A stretch of 64,000 nucleotides of DNA from Ovis canadensis (taxonomy: Eukaryota; Chordata; Mammalia; Artiodactyla; Bovidae). Location: contig NC_091264.1 in NCBI RefSeq assembly GCF_042477335.2, forward strand, positions 35,760,886-35,824,885, written 5' to 3'. Both the position numbers and the translations under genes were made by a program. Positions 1-11,400 of this stretch are shown piece after piece. Within the stretch, counting starts at the first letter, position 1, and each line of letters starts with the position of its first letter. Below the pieces are notes generated by a model. It was not told where the DNA came from, searched no databases, and saw only the letters and a program-made list of their open reading frames with translations.

Positions 1-325
1 TTATTTGCCTAGTTACCACAGATGGCCTCTGGTGAGAGTTCTTTTGCACCTTTCTTTTCCTCTTTTTTATTCTCCATTTCTGAGGCTCTCTTGCCCTCCC
101 TTGTGGTCATCCCAAACTTCTGACTGCCGTGTATCTGTGCCTGCCTCCCTTCCCTCTCTACTCTGAGCATCATCTCGAGTTAGGATAATTCTGGCTTATT
201 TCATGGACTAAAGATGACCCCTACACTGCCTCTTTCTTTCAGGATGTGCTAACACCAGGACTATCACCCTCTGCTGGGCTACTTTGCATCACAATTTGAG
301 TGAATTAAAGGAATTAGCGCAGGAC
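1..325. other. Left edge, unique sequence
   Basis: No gene or repeat recognised. Confidence 0.3.
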
Positions 326-336
326 TAGCATGGGGT

Positions 337-544
337 GAAGTAATTCAGTCGTGTCTGATTCTTTGCGACCCCATGGACTGTAGCTTGCCACGCTCCTCCA
401 TCCATTGGATTTTCCAGGCAAGAATACTGGAGTGGGTTGCCATTTCCTTCTCCATGGGATCTTCCTGACCCAGGGATTGAATCGGGGTCTCCCACATTAC
501 AGGCAGACCCCTTAACATCTGACCACCAGGGAAGTCCCTGGTGG
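337..544 (-). mobile_element. Bov-tA-type SINE
   Basis: The reverse strand shows the tRNA-like head with its B-box (GGTTCGATCC-like) and the body ending ...GAATCAGACACGACTGAA. An 11-bp target-site duplication, tagcatggggt, lies at 326-336 and 545-555. Confidence 0.9.
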
Positions 545-555
545 TAGCATGGGGT

Positions 556-1150
556 AGGGGTCTGACAAAGGCATGGGAAGCCCAAATCTGGGGACATTAA
601 TGTGTTCCCAAATAGCATACTGTCTTTGGATAGCAGCTTTCAATGCACCCAAGGCACTTTTGATGATGTAGTAAATTTGGTAAAACCTGGGTGACAGTCT
701 CGTCATTTCAAGAACTCTCGGAACTTTGCTAGATGAAAGCATGTGTGTGTGAGGGGTGGGTGGTGGTGGTGCTGTACGCAGTGTTTCCCAAATGGACTTG
801 ACCATGGACCCCCTTGCTCTTCTATGAGACCAGAATGCCTTGGCAAAATCCATTAGACACCAAATCCATTAGACACCAAATTCAGCCTACTGAGAGTAAA
901 GCAGAGAGATTTCCTGAATTTGTAGAACATTTAAGTATATAAAAGTCCTCAATGTTGTTTTTCTTCCGTCCTTTTTCTCTTTACCTCTTGATGCCTGGAA
1001 AAATTGTTGCCCAACAGATGGTGGATAATATGCATTGATCCCGTGATAAATATATATGATTGCAGCGCTAGTCTACTACTGGGCCGGAGCTGGCTTGTGC
1101 TGCCTCAAGAGAGTTGACTGTTATGTTTTAAGGAATTAAATTATATAAAT
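556..1150. other. Unique sequence with a small tandem repeat
   Basis: A 16-bp unit, aaatccattagacacc, is repeated from 846. Nothing else is recognised, and no counterpart of ADGRF4 exon 7 is found. Confidence 0.4.
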
Positions 1151-1675
1151 ATACCCCTCAAAAGAATTTTCCATATTGGTTGCATTTCAACTTGAGATTT
1201 GGACCATTGAGATGAAACAACGTGAACCCAGAACCTTAAATTAAAAAAAAAATGCTAGTTTTCTAATAAGACATGAGTTAGAAATGAGATTCTAGTCCAA
1301 CCGTGTCATTTCAAAGGTAAGGAAACCAAGGCATGGAGCATTTGTGAGATTTGCCCAAAGCCATCCAGCAATTCGTGAGAATTAGAAGTCTCCTAGCTTT
1401 GGGCTTTTTCAGTGAAAATCACACTCCCTTGAATTGAAGTGTCTGGGTATTTACAGAGCTTGAGGATGAGTTTTGACTTAGCTATCTATCTTTTTAAGTA
1501 AAAACTGAAATTGCCATCATTGTTATATTCATTAGAAAGAAATCATTTACTCAACCAAGTTTCTCAAGAAGAGCTGCTTCCTTAGAAACAAACAAATAAA
1601 AAGCTTTCTGGACACACACAGCGTCAGAATTTATGGTCAGCTAGTACTGAGTCAGACTTTTAGTGCTGCGTACGT

Positions 1676-1886
1676 GAGAGCTCAGTCATGTCTGACTCTT
1701 TGAGACCTCATGGACTATAGCCCATCAGGCTCCTCTGTCCATGGGGTTATACTGACAAGAATATCTGAGTGGGTTACTGGTTCCTACTTCAGGGAATCTT
1801 CCTGACACAGGAGTTGAACCCATCTCCTGCAGCTCCTGCACTGGCAGGCAGACCTTTTTTTTACCACTGAACTATCTGGAAAGCCC
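1676..1886 (-). mobile_element. Bov-tA-type SINE, diverged
   Basis: Standard antisense Bov-tA body with several small changes. It is absent at the paralogous site near 20690, so it inserted after the block duplication. Confidence 0.85.
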
Positions 1887-2242
1887 CTCTTATAGTGCCA
1901 TAGTTCATCAGTTCTAAGATAGGCATTTTTTCCTAACCTTTCAACATTTCTGAAATTGAAATATATTGTACAATCAGTGGCACGTCATAGTTTAATAGGC
2001 AAGCTTTTTTTCTTTTCCTTCCTTAGTGGACATGAAAATAATGATGTTGCTTACAATGTTGGGTTCAATGAAACATGATAATTTAATTCAGTGTAGCAAT
2101 GTCAGTTTGGGTACTTTCTTGTTTCCATCTTCACATGTTTATCTCTAGTCAGGCATGGACATGAACATAAATATAAATATAGGTGCATTTTGGTCCATGT
2201 CATTTCTCATATTGTCTTCAGTGTTATTTTTTTCCCTTTTAG

Positions 2243-2290
2243 AAGGCATCATTAAGCCTAACCAATGGATTTAAATTAATGAATCACTGA
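2243..2290 (+). pseudogene. Duplicated copy of the ADGRF4 terminal exon
   Basis: This 48-nt stretch aligns without gaps to ADGRF4 exon 8 (21041-21088) with 8 substitutions. It keeps the acceptor AG, the frame and the TGA, and reads KASLSLTNGFKLMNH. It lies in a longer duplicated block. The matching upstream exons are not in the window, so it is either an exon fossil or the 3' end of a gene lying further left (ADGRF2 is the expected neighbour). Its identity is no higher than that of the surrounding intron, which argues against strong selection. Confidence 0.75.
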
Positions 2291-2435
2291 GGAAAAGATA
2301 TGAGTATTAAAACCTCAAGGAGAATCTTACTATATGTAGACATTGTGCTAGGCCTTGGAGAGGCATTTTATTTGTACTTCCAGAAATTTTTCAGCTTAGT
2401 ATTACACAAACTCAAAGTTCTAGTTATCAAGGTTT

Positions 2436-2647
2436 TGTGTGTGTTAGTCGCTCAGTCATGTCTGATGTTTTGCAACTCCACAGACTAATGTAGCCTGCCT
2501 GTCTCCGCTGTCCATGGAATTCTCCAGGCAAAAGTACTGCAGTGGGTTGCTATTCCCTTCTCCAGGGGATCTTCCCAACCGAGGGATTGAATCCAGGTCT
2601 CCTGTGTTATAGGCAGATTCTTCACTGTCTGAGCCAGCAGAGAAGCC
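2436..2647 (-). mobile_element. Bov-tA-type SINE
   Basis: Antisense copy that begins gctcagtcatgtctga and ends in the tRNA-like head (gagccagcagagaagcc). Confidence 0.87.
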
Positions 2648-3948
2648 ACCATCAAGTCTTTACCAATGATTAATCTAAGAAAACGTGTTTCCTCCATTCT
2701 TTTCTGTACAATATCAACCTCTGATTATGGATTATGCTGGCAGTGCTTCTTATTATTTTTTAATTCCTCATTCTCAGGGGTCTTAAGCTTTCTCCACTGC
2801 TCTGCAGAGCACTCTGGTTTTGGCCTCAGCCAACATCTGAATTCTGATGGGAGGGATTCCATCTAACTCTTTCTGGTGAGAAGAGAAACAACCCAATTGG
2901 AACTAACCTAAAAACATCTATCCATCTGACTCATCCCCATCGTCAAACTGGACAGAAGTAAGAATGCTATGACTTCTCTTGAGTAATATCATTAAACAGT
3001 ATCTCCCAGCATTTGTAGTAACTGAAGGAAATTTACCATATAATTATCATACCAAGTGGTATGTGGGTTGCACATACCAGACAATGATAACATGAATGAT
3101 TAAGTAGCAAATTAACCTCAAACTAACAAAGAGTCCTTAGTTGAAAATTTGTGCTCCTTATGTGTATGCTTATGATTTCATATTGCATAAATATTTATGC
3201 CAGTAAAATTTTTCTTAGTTTATATGAATACATAAAATGTATCATTTCATAGTCTTCCACAAAGAGCATAATGGTCTACAGAAAATGCTATGGCTTTTGG
3301 GTTATCTATTCCTCAAACATTTTTTGGAACTATGGCCCTGGAGGCCCTGGCATTGGTTGGGGAATACTTTTGGATTCCATAAATCACATCATGTCACTAT
3401 GCCAAACCCTTGAATTTCTTCCAGCAAGATTAGCTTTAAGCAGTATTCCTGTAATGAAAATAATGAAGAATAAGAGTGGCCTCTCACATGAAGCCTTAGA
3501 TAGCAAGCATTACTATTTATAAATGCCTCCCTTTGGCTTGACTTTGATCATTTAATGGTGCATTTCAAACAATGCTCTCCAGGTAGAGGAGAATCGCACT
3601 CACCCATCAGTCCTATTCTTTGGTTCTGAATGTAGATATCTTTTCTCCCTGAGAAGTGTACCTGGGGAAGGAGATTGTGATCAGATTGTGAAGAATAGCA
3701 AAGAGAAAGGATCAACAAGACCAATTCAGCAGAAGTGAACAATTTTTGACTTGACAAGGAAAATGAATCTTATAGTCTATATTTCTATTTTTCAGATTGC
3801 AGGTTACAATCCATTAGAGGTTTGTGAATTCAATTTAGTGGGTAACAACCAATTTCTGAGAGAATGTCAGATAGAATAAAGTGGAATACAAGATAGAAAT
3901 TGTGACTATATCAGAATGTCTTGCTTCCAGATAGGAAGAATAGTATTT
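2648..3948. other. Unique sequence between the duplicated block and L1
   Basis: No exon or repeat recognised. The small open frames at 3271-3522 (+) and 3548-3757 (-) have no domain. Confidence 0.35.
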
Positions 3949-4407
3949 TAACATAAAAGTTTTTTTTTTCTGATAAAGAAGGTTTTATTTTTTTATTTTT
4001 ATTTTTTTCACTTTATTTTTTTTATTGTTTGCTCTTTATTTTTTATTTATTTATTTTTTTTACTTTACAATACTGTATTGGCTTTGCCATACATTGACAT
4101 GAATCTGCCACGGGTGTACATGAGTTCTCAATCCTGAAGCCCCCTTCCACCACCCACCCCATATCATCTCTCTGGGTCATCCCAGTGCACCAGCTCCAAG
4201 CATCCTGTATCCTGCATTGAAGCTAGACTGGTGATTTGTTTCTTACATGATAGTATACATATTTCAATGCCATTCTCCCAAATCATCCCACCTCTCCCTC
4301 TCCCACAGAGTCCTCTCCCACAAACTCTGTTCTATACATGTGTCTCTTTTGCTGTCTCGCATACAGGGTTATCATTACCATCTTTCTAAATTCCATATAT
4401 ATGTGTT

Positions 4408-4630
4408 AGGGCTCAGACGGTAAAGCGTCTGTCTACAATGCCAGATGCCCAGGTTCAATCCCTGGGTTGGGAAGATCCCCTGGAGAAGGAAATGGCAGCC
4501 CACTCCAGGACTATTGCCTGGAAAAATCTCATGGACAGCAGAGCCTGGAAGGCTATAGTTCATGGGGTCACAAAGAGTCGGACACGAAAGAGTGACTTCA
4601 CTTTCACTTTCTTTCACTTCTTTCACTTTC
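4408..4630 (+). mobile_element. Bov-tA-type SINE nested in L1
   Basis: Sense copy with a gctcagacggtaaagcgtct head and a pyrimidine-rich ctttcact tail. The L1 3' UTR resumes on both sides. Confidence 0.87.
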
Positions 4631-4736
4631 ACATACTGTATTGGTGTTTTTCTTTCTGGCTTACTTCACTCTGTATAATCAGCTCTAGTTTCATCCACCT
4701 CATTAGAACTGATTCAAATGTATTCTTTTTAATGTA

Positions 4737-5204
4737 AGGTCCGTCTAGTCAAGACTATGGTTTTTCCTGTGGTCATGTATGGATGTGAGAGTTTGACTGT
4801 GAAGAAGGCTGAGCACCGAAGAATTGATGCTTTTGAACTGTGGTGTTGGAGAAGACTCTTGAGAGTACTTTGGATTGCAAGGAGATCCAACCAGTCCATT
4901 CTGAAGGAGATTAGCCCTGGTATTTCTTTGGAAGGAATGATGGTAAAGCTGAAACTCCAGTACTTTGGCCACCTCATGCAAAGAGTTGACACACTGGAAA
5001 AGACCCTGATGCTGGGAGGGATTGGGGGCAGGAGGAGAAGGGGACAACAGAGGATGAGATGACTGGATGGCATCACTGACTCGAAGGACGTGAGTCTGAG
5101 TGAACTCTGGGAGTTGGTGATGGATAGGGAGGCCTGGCGTGCTGCAATTCATGGGGTTGCAAAGAGTCGGACATGACTGAGCGACTGAACTGAACTGAAC
5201 TGAA
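4737..5204 (+). mobile_element. BovB LINE 3' fragment nested in L1
   Basis: Encodes the BovB ORF2 C-terminus (frame with VFPVVMYGCES and LQYFGHLM) and ends in an (actga)-type tail, ctgaactgaactgaac. L1 sequence resumes directly after it. Confidence 0.92.
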
Positions 5205-6113
5205 CACTCACTTGTGTATATGTACCACAGCTTTCTTATCCATTTGTCTGCTGATGGACATCTAGGTTGCTTCCATGTCCTGGCTATTATAAAAAGTGCT
5301 GCAATGAACATTGGGGTACACGTGTCTCTTTCAATTCTGGCTTCCTCAGTGTGTATGCCCAGCAGTGGGATTGCTGGGTCATAAGGCAGTTCTATTTCCA
5401 GTTTTTAAAGGAATCTCCACACTGTTCTCCCCAGTGGCTGTACTAGTTTGCATTCCCACCAACAGTGTAAGAGGGTTCCCGTTTCTTCACACCCTCTCCA
5501 GCATTTATTGCTTGTAGACTTTTGGATTGCAGCCATTCTGACTGGTTTGAAATGGTACCTCATTGTGTTCTTGATTTGCATTTCTCTGATAGTGAGTGAT
5601 GTTGAGCATTTTTTCATGTGTTTGTTAGCCATCCGTATGTCTTTGGAGAAATGTCTATTAGTTCTTTGGCCCATTTTTTGATTGGGTCATTTATTTTTCT
5701 GGAATTGAGCTGCATAAGTTGCTTGTATATTTTTGAGATTAGTTGTTTGTCAGTTGCTTCATTTGCTATTATTTTCTCCTATTCCAAAGGCTGCCTTTCA
5801 CCTTGCTTATAGCTTCCTTTGTTGTGCAGAAGCTTTTAATTTTAATTAGATCCTATTTGTTTATTTTTGCTTTTGTTTCCAGTATTCTGGGAGGTGGATC
5901 ATAGAGGATCCTGCTGTGATTTATGATTTATGTGATTTATGTCAGAGAGTGTTTTGCCTATGTTCTCCTCTAGGATTTTTATAGTTTCTGGTCTTATGTT
6001 TAGATCTTTAATCCATTTTGAGTTTATTTTTGTGTATGGTGTTAGAAAGTGTTGTAGTTTCATTCTTTTACAAGTGGTTGACCAGTTTTCCCAGCACCAC
6101 TTGTTAAAGAGAT

Positions 6114-6227
6114 TGTCTTTAATCCATTGTATATTCTTGCCTCCTTTGTGGAAGATAAGGTGTCCAGGACTGTCTTTAATCCATTGTATATTCTTGCCTC
6201 CTTTGTGGAAGATAAGGTGTCCATAGG
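6114..6227 (-). repeat. 57-bp in-frame tandem duplication in L1 ORF2
   Basis: Two near-identical 57-bp units (period 6114 to 6171) repeat the reverse-strand peptide [17 protein letters not shown]. Nineteen codons are added and the frame is kept. Confidence 0.9.
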
Positions 6228-7235
6228 TGTGTGGATTTATCTCTGGGCTTTCTATTTTGTTCCATTGATCTATATTTCTGTCTTTGTGCCAGTACCATAC
6301 TGTCTTGATGACTGTGGCTTTGTAGTAGAGCCTGAAATCAGGCAGGTTGATTCCTCTGGTTCCAATCTTCTTTCTCAAGATTGCTTTGGCTATTCAAGGT
6401 TTTTTTTATATTTCCATACAAATTGTGAAATTATTTGTTCTAGCTCTGTGAAAAATACCACTGGTAGCTTGATAGGGATTGCATTGACTCTGTAGATTGC
6501 TTTGGGTAATATACTCGTTTTCACTATATTGATTCTTCTGATCCATGAACATGATATATTTCTCCATCTATTAGTGTCCTCTTTGATTTCTTTCATCAGT
6601 GTTTTATAGTTTTCTATATGTAGGTCTTTAGTTTCTTTGGGTAGATATATTCCTAAGTATTTTATTCTTTTCATTGCAATGGTGAATGGAATTATTTCCT
6701 TAATTTCTTTTTCTACTTTCTCATTATTAGTGTATAGGAATGCAAGGGATTTCTGTGTGTTGATTTTATATCCCGCAACTTTACTATATTCATTGATTAG
6801 CTCTAGTAATTTTCTGGTGGAGTCTTTAGGGTTTTCTATGTAGAGGATCATGTCATCTGCAAACAGTGAGAGTTTTACTTCTTCTTTTCCAATTTGTATT
6901 CCTTTTATTTCTTTTTCTGCCCTGATTGCTATGGCCAAAACTTCCAGAACTATGTTGACTAGTAGTGGTGAAAGTGGGCACCCTTGTCTTGTTCCTGACT
7001 TTAGGGGAAATGCTTTCAATTTTTCACCATTGAGGATAATGTTTGTTGTGGGTTTGTCATATATAGCTTTTATTATGTTGAGGTATAACATAAAAGTTTT
7101 TAAAATATAAAGATTATTTATTTTTAAATGTTTATATAGAGATAGATTTATACACACATATTTTTGTCAGTATACACTGAGTCACAATGTAAGATCTATT
7201 TATTATTGTGTTATGGTAAAAAATTCTTGAAAGCT

Positions 7236-7617
7236 CAGTTCAGTTCAGTTCAGTTCAGTCCCTCAGTCATGTCAGACTCTTTGTGACCCCATGGACTGCA
7301 GCACACCAAGCTTCCCTGTCCATCATCAACTCCTGGAGTCTGCTCAAATTCATGTCCATCAAATTGGTGATGCCACCCAACTGTCTCATCCTCTGTCGTC
7401 CCCTTCGCCTCCTGTCCTCAATCTTTCCCAGCATTGGAGTCTATTTTAATGAGTCAGTTCTTCACATCAGGTGGCCAAAGTATTGGAGTTTCAGCTTCAA
7501 CATTAGTCCTTCCAATGAATATTCAGGACTGATTTCCTTTAGGATTGACTGCTTCATCTCCTTGTAGTCCAAGGGACTCTCAAGAATCTTCTCCAACACC
7601 ACAGTTCAAAAGCATCG
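7236..7617 (-). mobile_element. BovB LINE 3' fragment
   Basis: Antisense copy that starts in repeated cagtt units and ends inside ORF2. An 11-bp target-site duplication, tcttgaaagct, lies at 7225-7235 and 7618-7628. Confidence 0.92.
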
Positions 7618-7628
7618 TCTTGAAAGCT

Positions 7629-8298
7629 ACAGGAGAATTATATGTAAAACATACAGTTATTTTAAGACAACTCATGCTGGTACTTCTGTTACTTCTCTTT
7701 GTGAGGATCAGTTAAAAATCTATCCTAAACAATATTGATACTGAAAACTGCCTTCTTGCCTATCCACCAGTTGGTTGTGTACGTGAAAACTTCTTTCTAC
7801 CCACACTGTAAGACTGTGAATTCCACAGTTCTATTTCAACACCTATGCAAATCCATTACTGACTTTGCCTGTCATTCTGCCATGTCCCCTTTCCCCTGCT
7901 CAGACTTGTTCTGCAAGATGATGGTTTAAGTCAAAATATACCTTCCTTCTGTTCATTGGTTAGGAGCTCAAAGACAATTTTAAACTAAAAGACAACTTGG
8001 AAGCCTTCTTGTAAGTGCCCGTGGATCGTCATCTCAGCAGAAGGCACAGTGGCATCATGAAAGTCCCTCTTAGTCTTGACTTCAACCAGGAAGGCTTTGA
8101 TCCAAGATCCATGAGTTTTGTCTGCTTCCTGGTTACAGTTTTCCTCAGGAGCCTAAATAGATCAGAGTGAGTGCATCTCCATTAGAGCATAAGGAAATTT
8201 ACATTTGCTGTGAACTCAGTGGCTGGTTAGCTGACTAAATATTAGGTTAGTTATGTGGTACTGTCATCTTCAGCTCTATCCACCCTTGTCTATTGCAG
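7629..8298. other. Upstream flank of ADGRF4 coding exon 1
   Basis: About 670 bp with no repeat or ORF that I recognise. It should contain intron sequence or a 5' noncoding exon, but I cannot place either. No convincing TATA or CpG-rich promoter is visible. Confidence 0.4.
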
Positions 8299-8407
8299 GT
8301 GAAGATCCTCATGTGTGAAAATGAAGTCCCAGGCAACCACGATTTGCTGTTTAATATTATTTCTGACCACAGAATATTCTCATAGTAGATTCCATATCCG
8401 CACAAAA
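8299..8407 (+). CDS. ADGRF4: ADGRF4 coding exon 1 (start codon, signal peptide)
   Basis: The exon begins after an AG at 8297-8298, so at least one 5' noncoding exon lies upstream. The chosen ATG is 8321. It opens 29 codons that begin [10 protein letters not shown] and include a hydrophobic core CCLILFL, typical of a signal peptide. The exon ends phase 0 at a strong donor (gtaagt, 8408). Two codons upstream in frame there is GTG (8315) where, from memory, the human gene has its ATG, so this species probably starts at the second methionine. An out-of-frame ATG at 8311 overlaps the start. Confidence 0.9.
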
Positions 8408-11400
8408 GTAAGTTTGATCAATGTGGTCCTATGAGAAATCAATCAGTTCCTGAGATGATTGATTTATGATAAATAACATGTCATTTCAAAGAAATTTTCT
8501 AGTGATTACGATGCTATCCTTTCTGATGGCAACTTTCTAAAGAAAAGGACAATGAAAAGTTGAGAGGTGGCTGGGGCTTGTGACAGTACAGTATTGTCAC
8601 AGGGTGCAACAGTCTAGTAGAAAAACCACTTTGCAAGCCATGGAGTATGTAGACAGGCAGCTCTTGAGAGGCAGAAGCACTAACTTGGCAGTCAAGCAAT
8701 TTAGGTTAAAACCTTAGGTTTGTCTGTTAGCCGCACGAGTTGCTTCACTTCTCTGGGTCTTAATTTCCTTACCTAAAACACGAAGAGTGTGTTTTCCTCT
8801 TTTAGATTTTTACAGTCCTTTATAGCTACAAGATGCTTAGTCAGGAAGTTGTGTCTGACCCTTTTGTGACCCCATGGGTTGTAACCCCCCAGGCTCCTCT
8901 GTCCATGGGACTTCCAAGGCAAGGATGCTAGAGTGGGTTGCCATTTCCTTCTCCAGGGAATCTTCTCAATGCAGGGATTGAACCCATGTCTTCTGCATTG
9001 GCAGGCGGATTCTTAACCACTGACCCACTGGGGAGACTCGGGTTTGATCCCTGGGTCAAGAAGTTCCCCCTGGAGAAAGAAATGGCAACCCGTTCTAGTA
9101 TTCTTGCCTGGGAGATCCCATGGACAGAGGAGACTGGCAGGTTGCAGTTCATGGAGTTGCAAAGGAGTCAGACACCCTTACCAACTAACAACAGCAACAT
9201 AGCTACAAAAAGATTCTATTATTGCAACCTAGCACTCATTCCTAGTATCTGCTTACTTCTTTCTTTGTGTATTGGGTGGACCGTATTAGCTCCCTATCAA
9301 AGCTACAGTTAATACAAGCAAAGAATGGTTTAGTGCTCTAATTGTCATCACTGTGCTCTCCATGGGTCCTTAAACTTTCCAACAGATGTACCTAATCCCC
9401 TGACTTTCAGAGCCTATGTGACCACACCCAGTTTCTAGCCGTCACTGCGGGCAGCATGTTCTCTGTCAGGGCTCACATCCCTTCAGCAAATTTCTGCAAT
9501 ATCAGGTGCCATTTTCTTTCTAGTCCTGAACACATTTTCTCTTCATATTCACACGGAGTCTCTAAGTTAAGATGAGAGAAGAGTCCCACTGTAAAGAAAA
9601 CCTTTGAGAATTTATGTTTTACAGGATGGAGATAAACTTCAGAGTCCTGAAAGAAAACCCAAGACTGGAAGAATTCAAGGTATGTAGCTGCAGAACAGTC
9701 TTCTTCCATTTGAAGACTGGGCAGAATAAAGGAAGGGCATGGATATGGCAGATCAATCCCCAGACTACAAGTTTTCACACAGAATAACAATCTCAAATAA
9801 GTTCTAAATGTTAAACATCATCAATAGATTTTCTTGCAATTACACTATTACCCACAGAATAGTCAGTGAAACAAGTTGGCAGATATTCATACATGTTCTA
9901 GAATAGTAGATGAGCTGCTGCTGCTGCTGCTAAGCTGCTTTAGTCGTGTCTGACTCTGTGAGACACCATAGACGGCAGCCCACCAGGGTCCCCTGTCCCT
10001 GGGATTCTCCAGGCAAGAACACTGGAGTGGGTTGTCATTACCTTCTCAATGCATGAAAGTGAAAAGTGAAAGTGAAGTCGCTCAGTCGTGTCCGATTCTT
10101 AGCGATCCTATAGACAGCAGCCTACCAGGCTCCTCCGTCCAAGGAATTTTCCAGGCAAGAGTACTGGAGTGGGGTGCCATTGCCTTCTTTGAGAATAGTA
10201 GATGAGAGTCCCTTTTAAAACTCTAAAGGGAAATCTGAACTAATGAGCTAACAAGAGGCAGAAGAGTAAAGAGGACAGGATCATTCATTCCTTCCTTCAA
10301 AGATAATTTCAAGGTTCTTAAAAGCATGTAGCACTCTGAGGCTGAGCGATCTATTCAAGTGATGTAATAGGTATCATGTTGGTGAAACTGACAGAGGATA
10401 AGATGGTTGGATGGCATCACCAACTCGATCGACATGAGTTTGAGCAAGCTCTGGGAGTTGGTGATGGACAGGGAAGCCTGGTGTGCTGCAGTCCATGGGG
10501 CTGCAAAGAGTTGGACATGACTGGGCGATTGAACTGAACTGGCAAGACTGGTTACCCTGGAGAAGTGAGCGACAAACTGTGGAACCATCATGAGAAGTAA
10601 GATAGTGAAATCCTGTGGTTCTCACCCACATAGATTACTGGGATCTGCACAGTCATGGCCAAGTATATTTGTGGGGGCAAATACAAATCTATACATATTT
10701 GGAGCTTAGAAAGAAAAGAGGAGAGAAATATAGCTAATGTGCATTGAGCATTTATGACAACACTAATCTAAGTGCTGTACAAGATGCTGTCTCATTCAAT
10801 GTTTGTAAAGACTATGGCATTACCTCCAAACTATATGAATGAGGAAATTGAAATGCACTTGGCTTAGGTAAATTGCAACAATGGATACACGTGGGTAGAT
10901 GTCAAAGAAAGATGCAAAACAACCTGCTTCTATCCTCCTGTCCAAGTAATGAATATTGGTCATCAATATTCTTTGGCTCACCGCCTATAAGGCACTTCAT
11001 TTTGTATTTATTTCAATACCTTGATGGTTCTCAGTATCATCTACTTCTTCCTACTGCACTGCTGCTATCTGAAGGCAATTCTTTCTGGGAATACTTCAGC
11101 AGCTTCATCAAGTCAATCCACTCTCCTCATGGGCCAAATTAGGCTGCTGCCAGTTTTTTTGAATAAAGTTTTATTGAAACCCAGCCATGCTCACTCATTC
11201 ACACATTGTCTTTGATTGCTTTTATGCTACTAAGCGGAGCCGAGTATTTGTGACAGAGACCATATGGCCCTCAAAGCTGAAATGTTTACTCTCTGGCTAG
11301 CTTTGTTATATTTAGCAAAAACATAGAATGTCTGGTGAAATTTAAATTTCAGATAAGCCATGAGTAATATTTCATGGGTTATACATAAATGAAAAATTAT

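Larger units (their letters stand above)
1151..2329 (+). repeat. Segmental duplication, copy A of the ADGRF4 intron 7/exon 8 region
   Basis: Read in the same direction, this block matches 20067-21126 almost end to end, at very roughly 75-80% by eye. Both copies share an old MIR (about 1290-1380) and the exon. A Bov-tA SINE (1676-1886) is present only here. Similarity stops sharply on the left, inside the counterpart of intron 7. Confidence 0.85.
3965..7085 (-). mobile_element. LINE-1, 5'-truncated, with nested SINE and BovB
   Basis: This is an antisense L1. A poly-T tract and the 3' UTR are at the left, and ORF2 runs leftward from 7085. The reverse frame at about 6390-7085 shows reverse-transcriptase sequence with FADDMILY and QGCPLSPLL motifs. 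A perfect 16-bp target-site duplication flanks it (3949-3964 and 7086-7101). Two younger elements interrupt it at about 4408-4630 and 4737-5204. A 57-bp in-frame tandem duplication lies at 6114-6227. The ORF is broken, so the copy is dead. Confidence 0.92.

Noticed and set aside
325-618. 97-residue open frame on the reverse strand
   Set aside because: It lies across a Bov-tA SINE, and its residues (CNVGDPDSIPGSGRSHGEGNG) are the standard translation of that SINE. The same applies to most frames with [28 protein letters not shown] or [12 protein letters not shown] motifs elsewhere in the window.
9900-10206. Clustered short repeats resembling a CRISPR or satellite array
   Set aside because: The repeated units are the two halves of one BOV-A2 dimer plus a (ctg)n run. 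No regular spacer pattern exists, and the host is a mammal.
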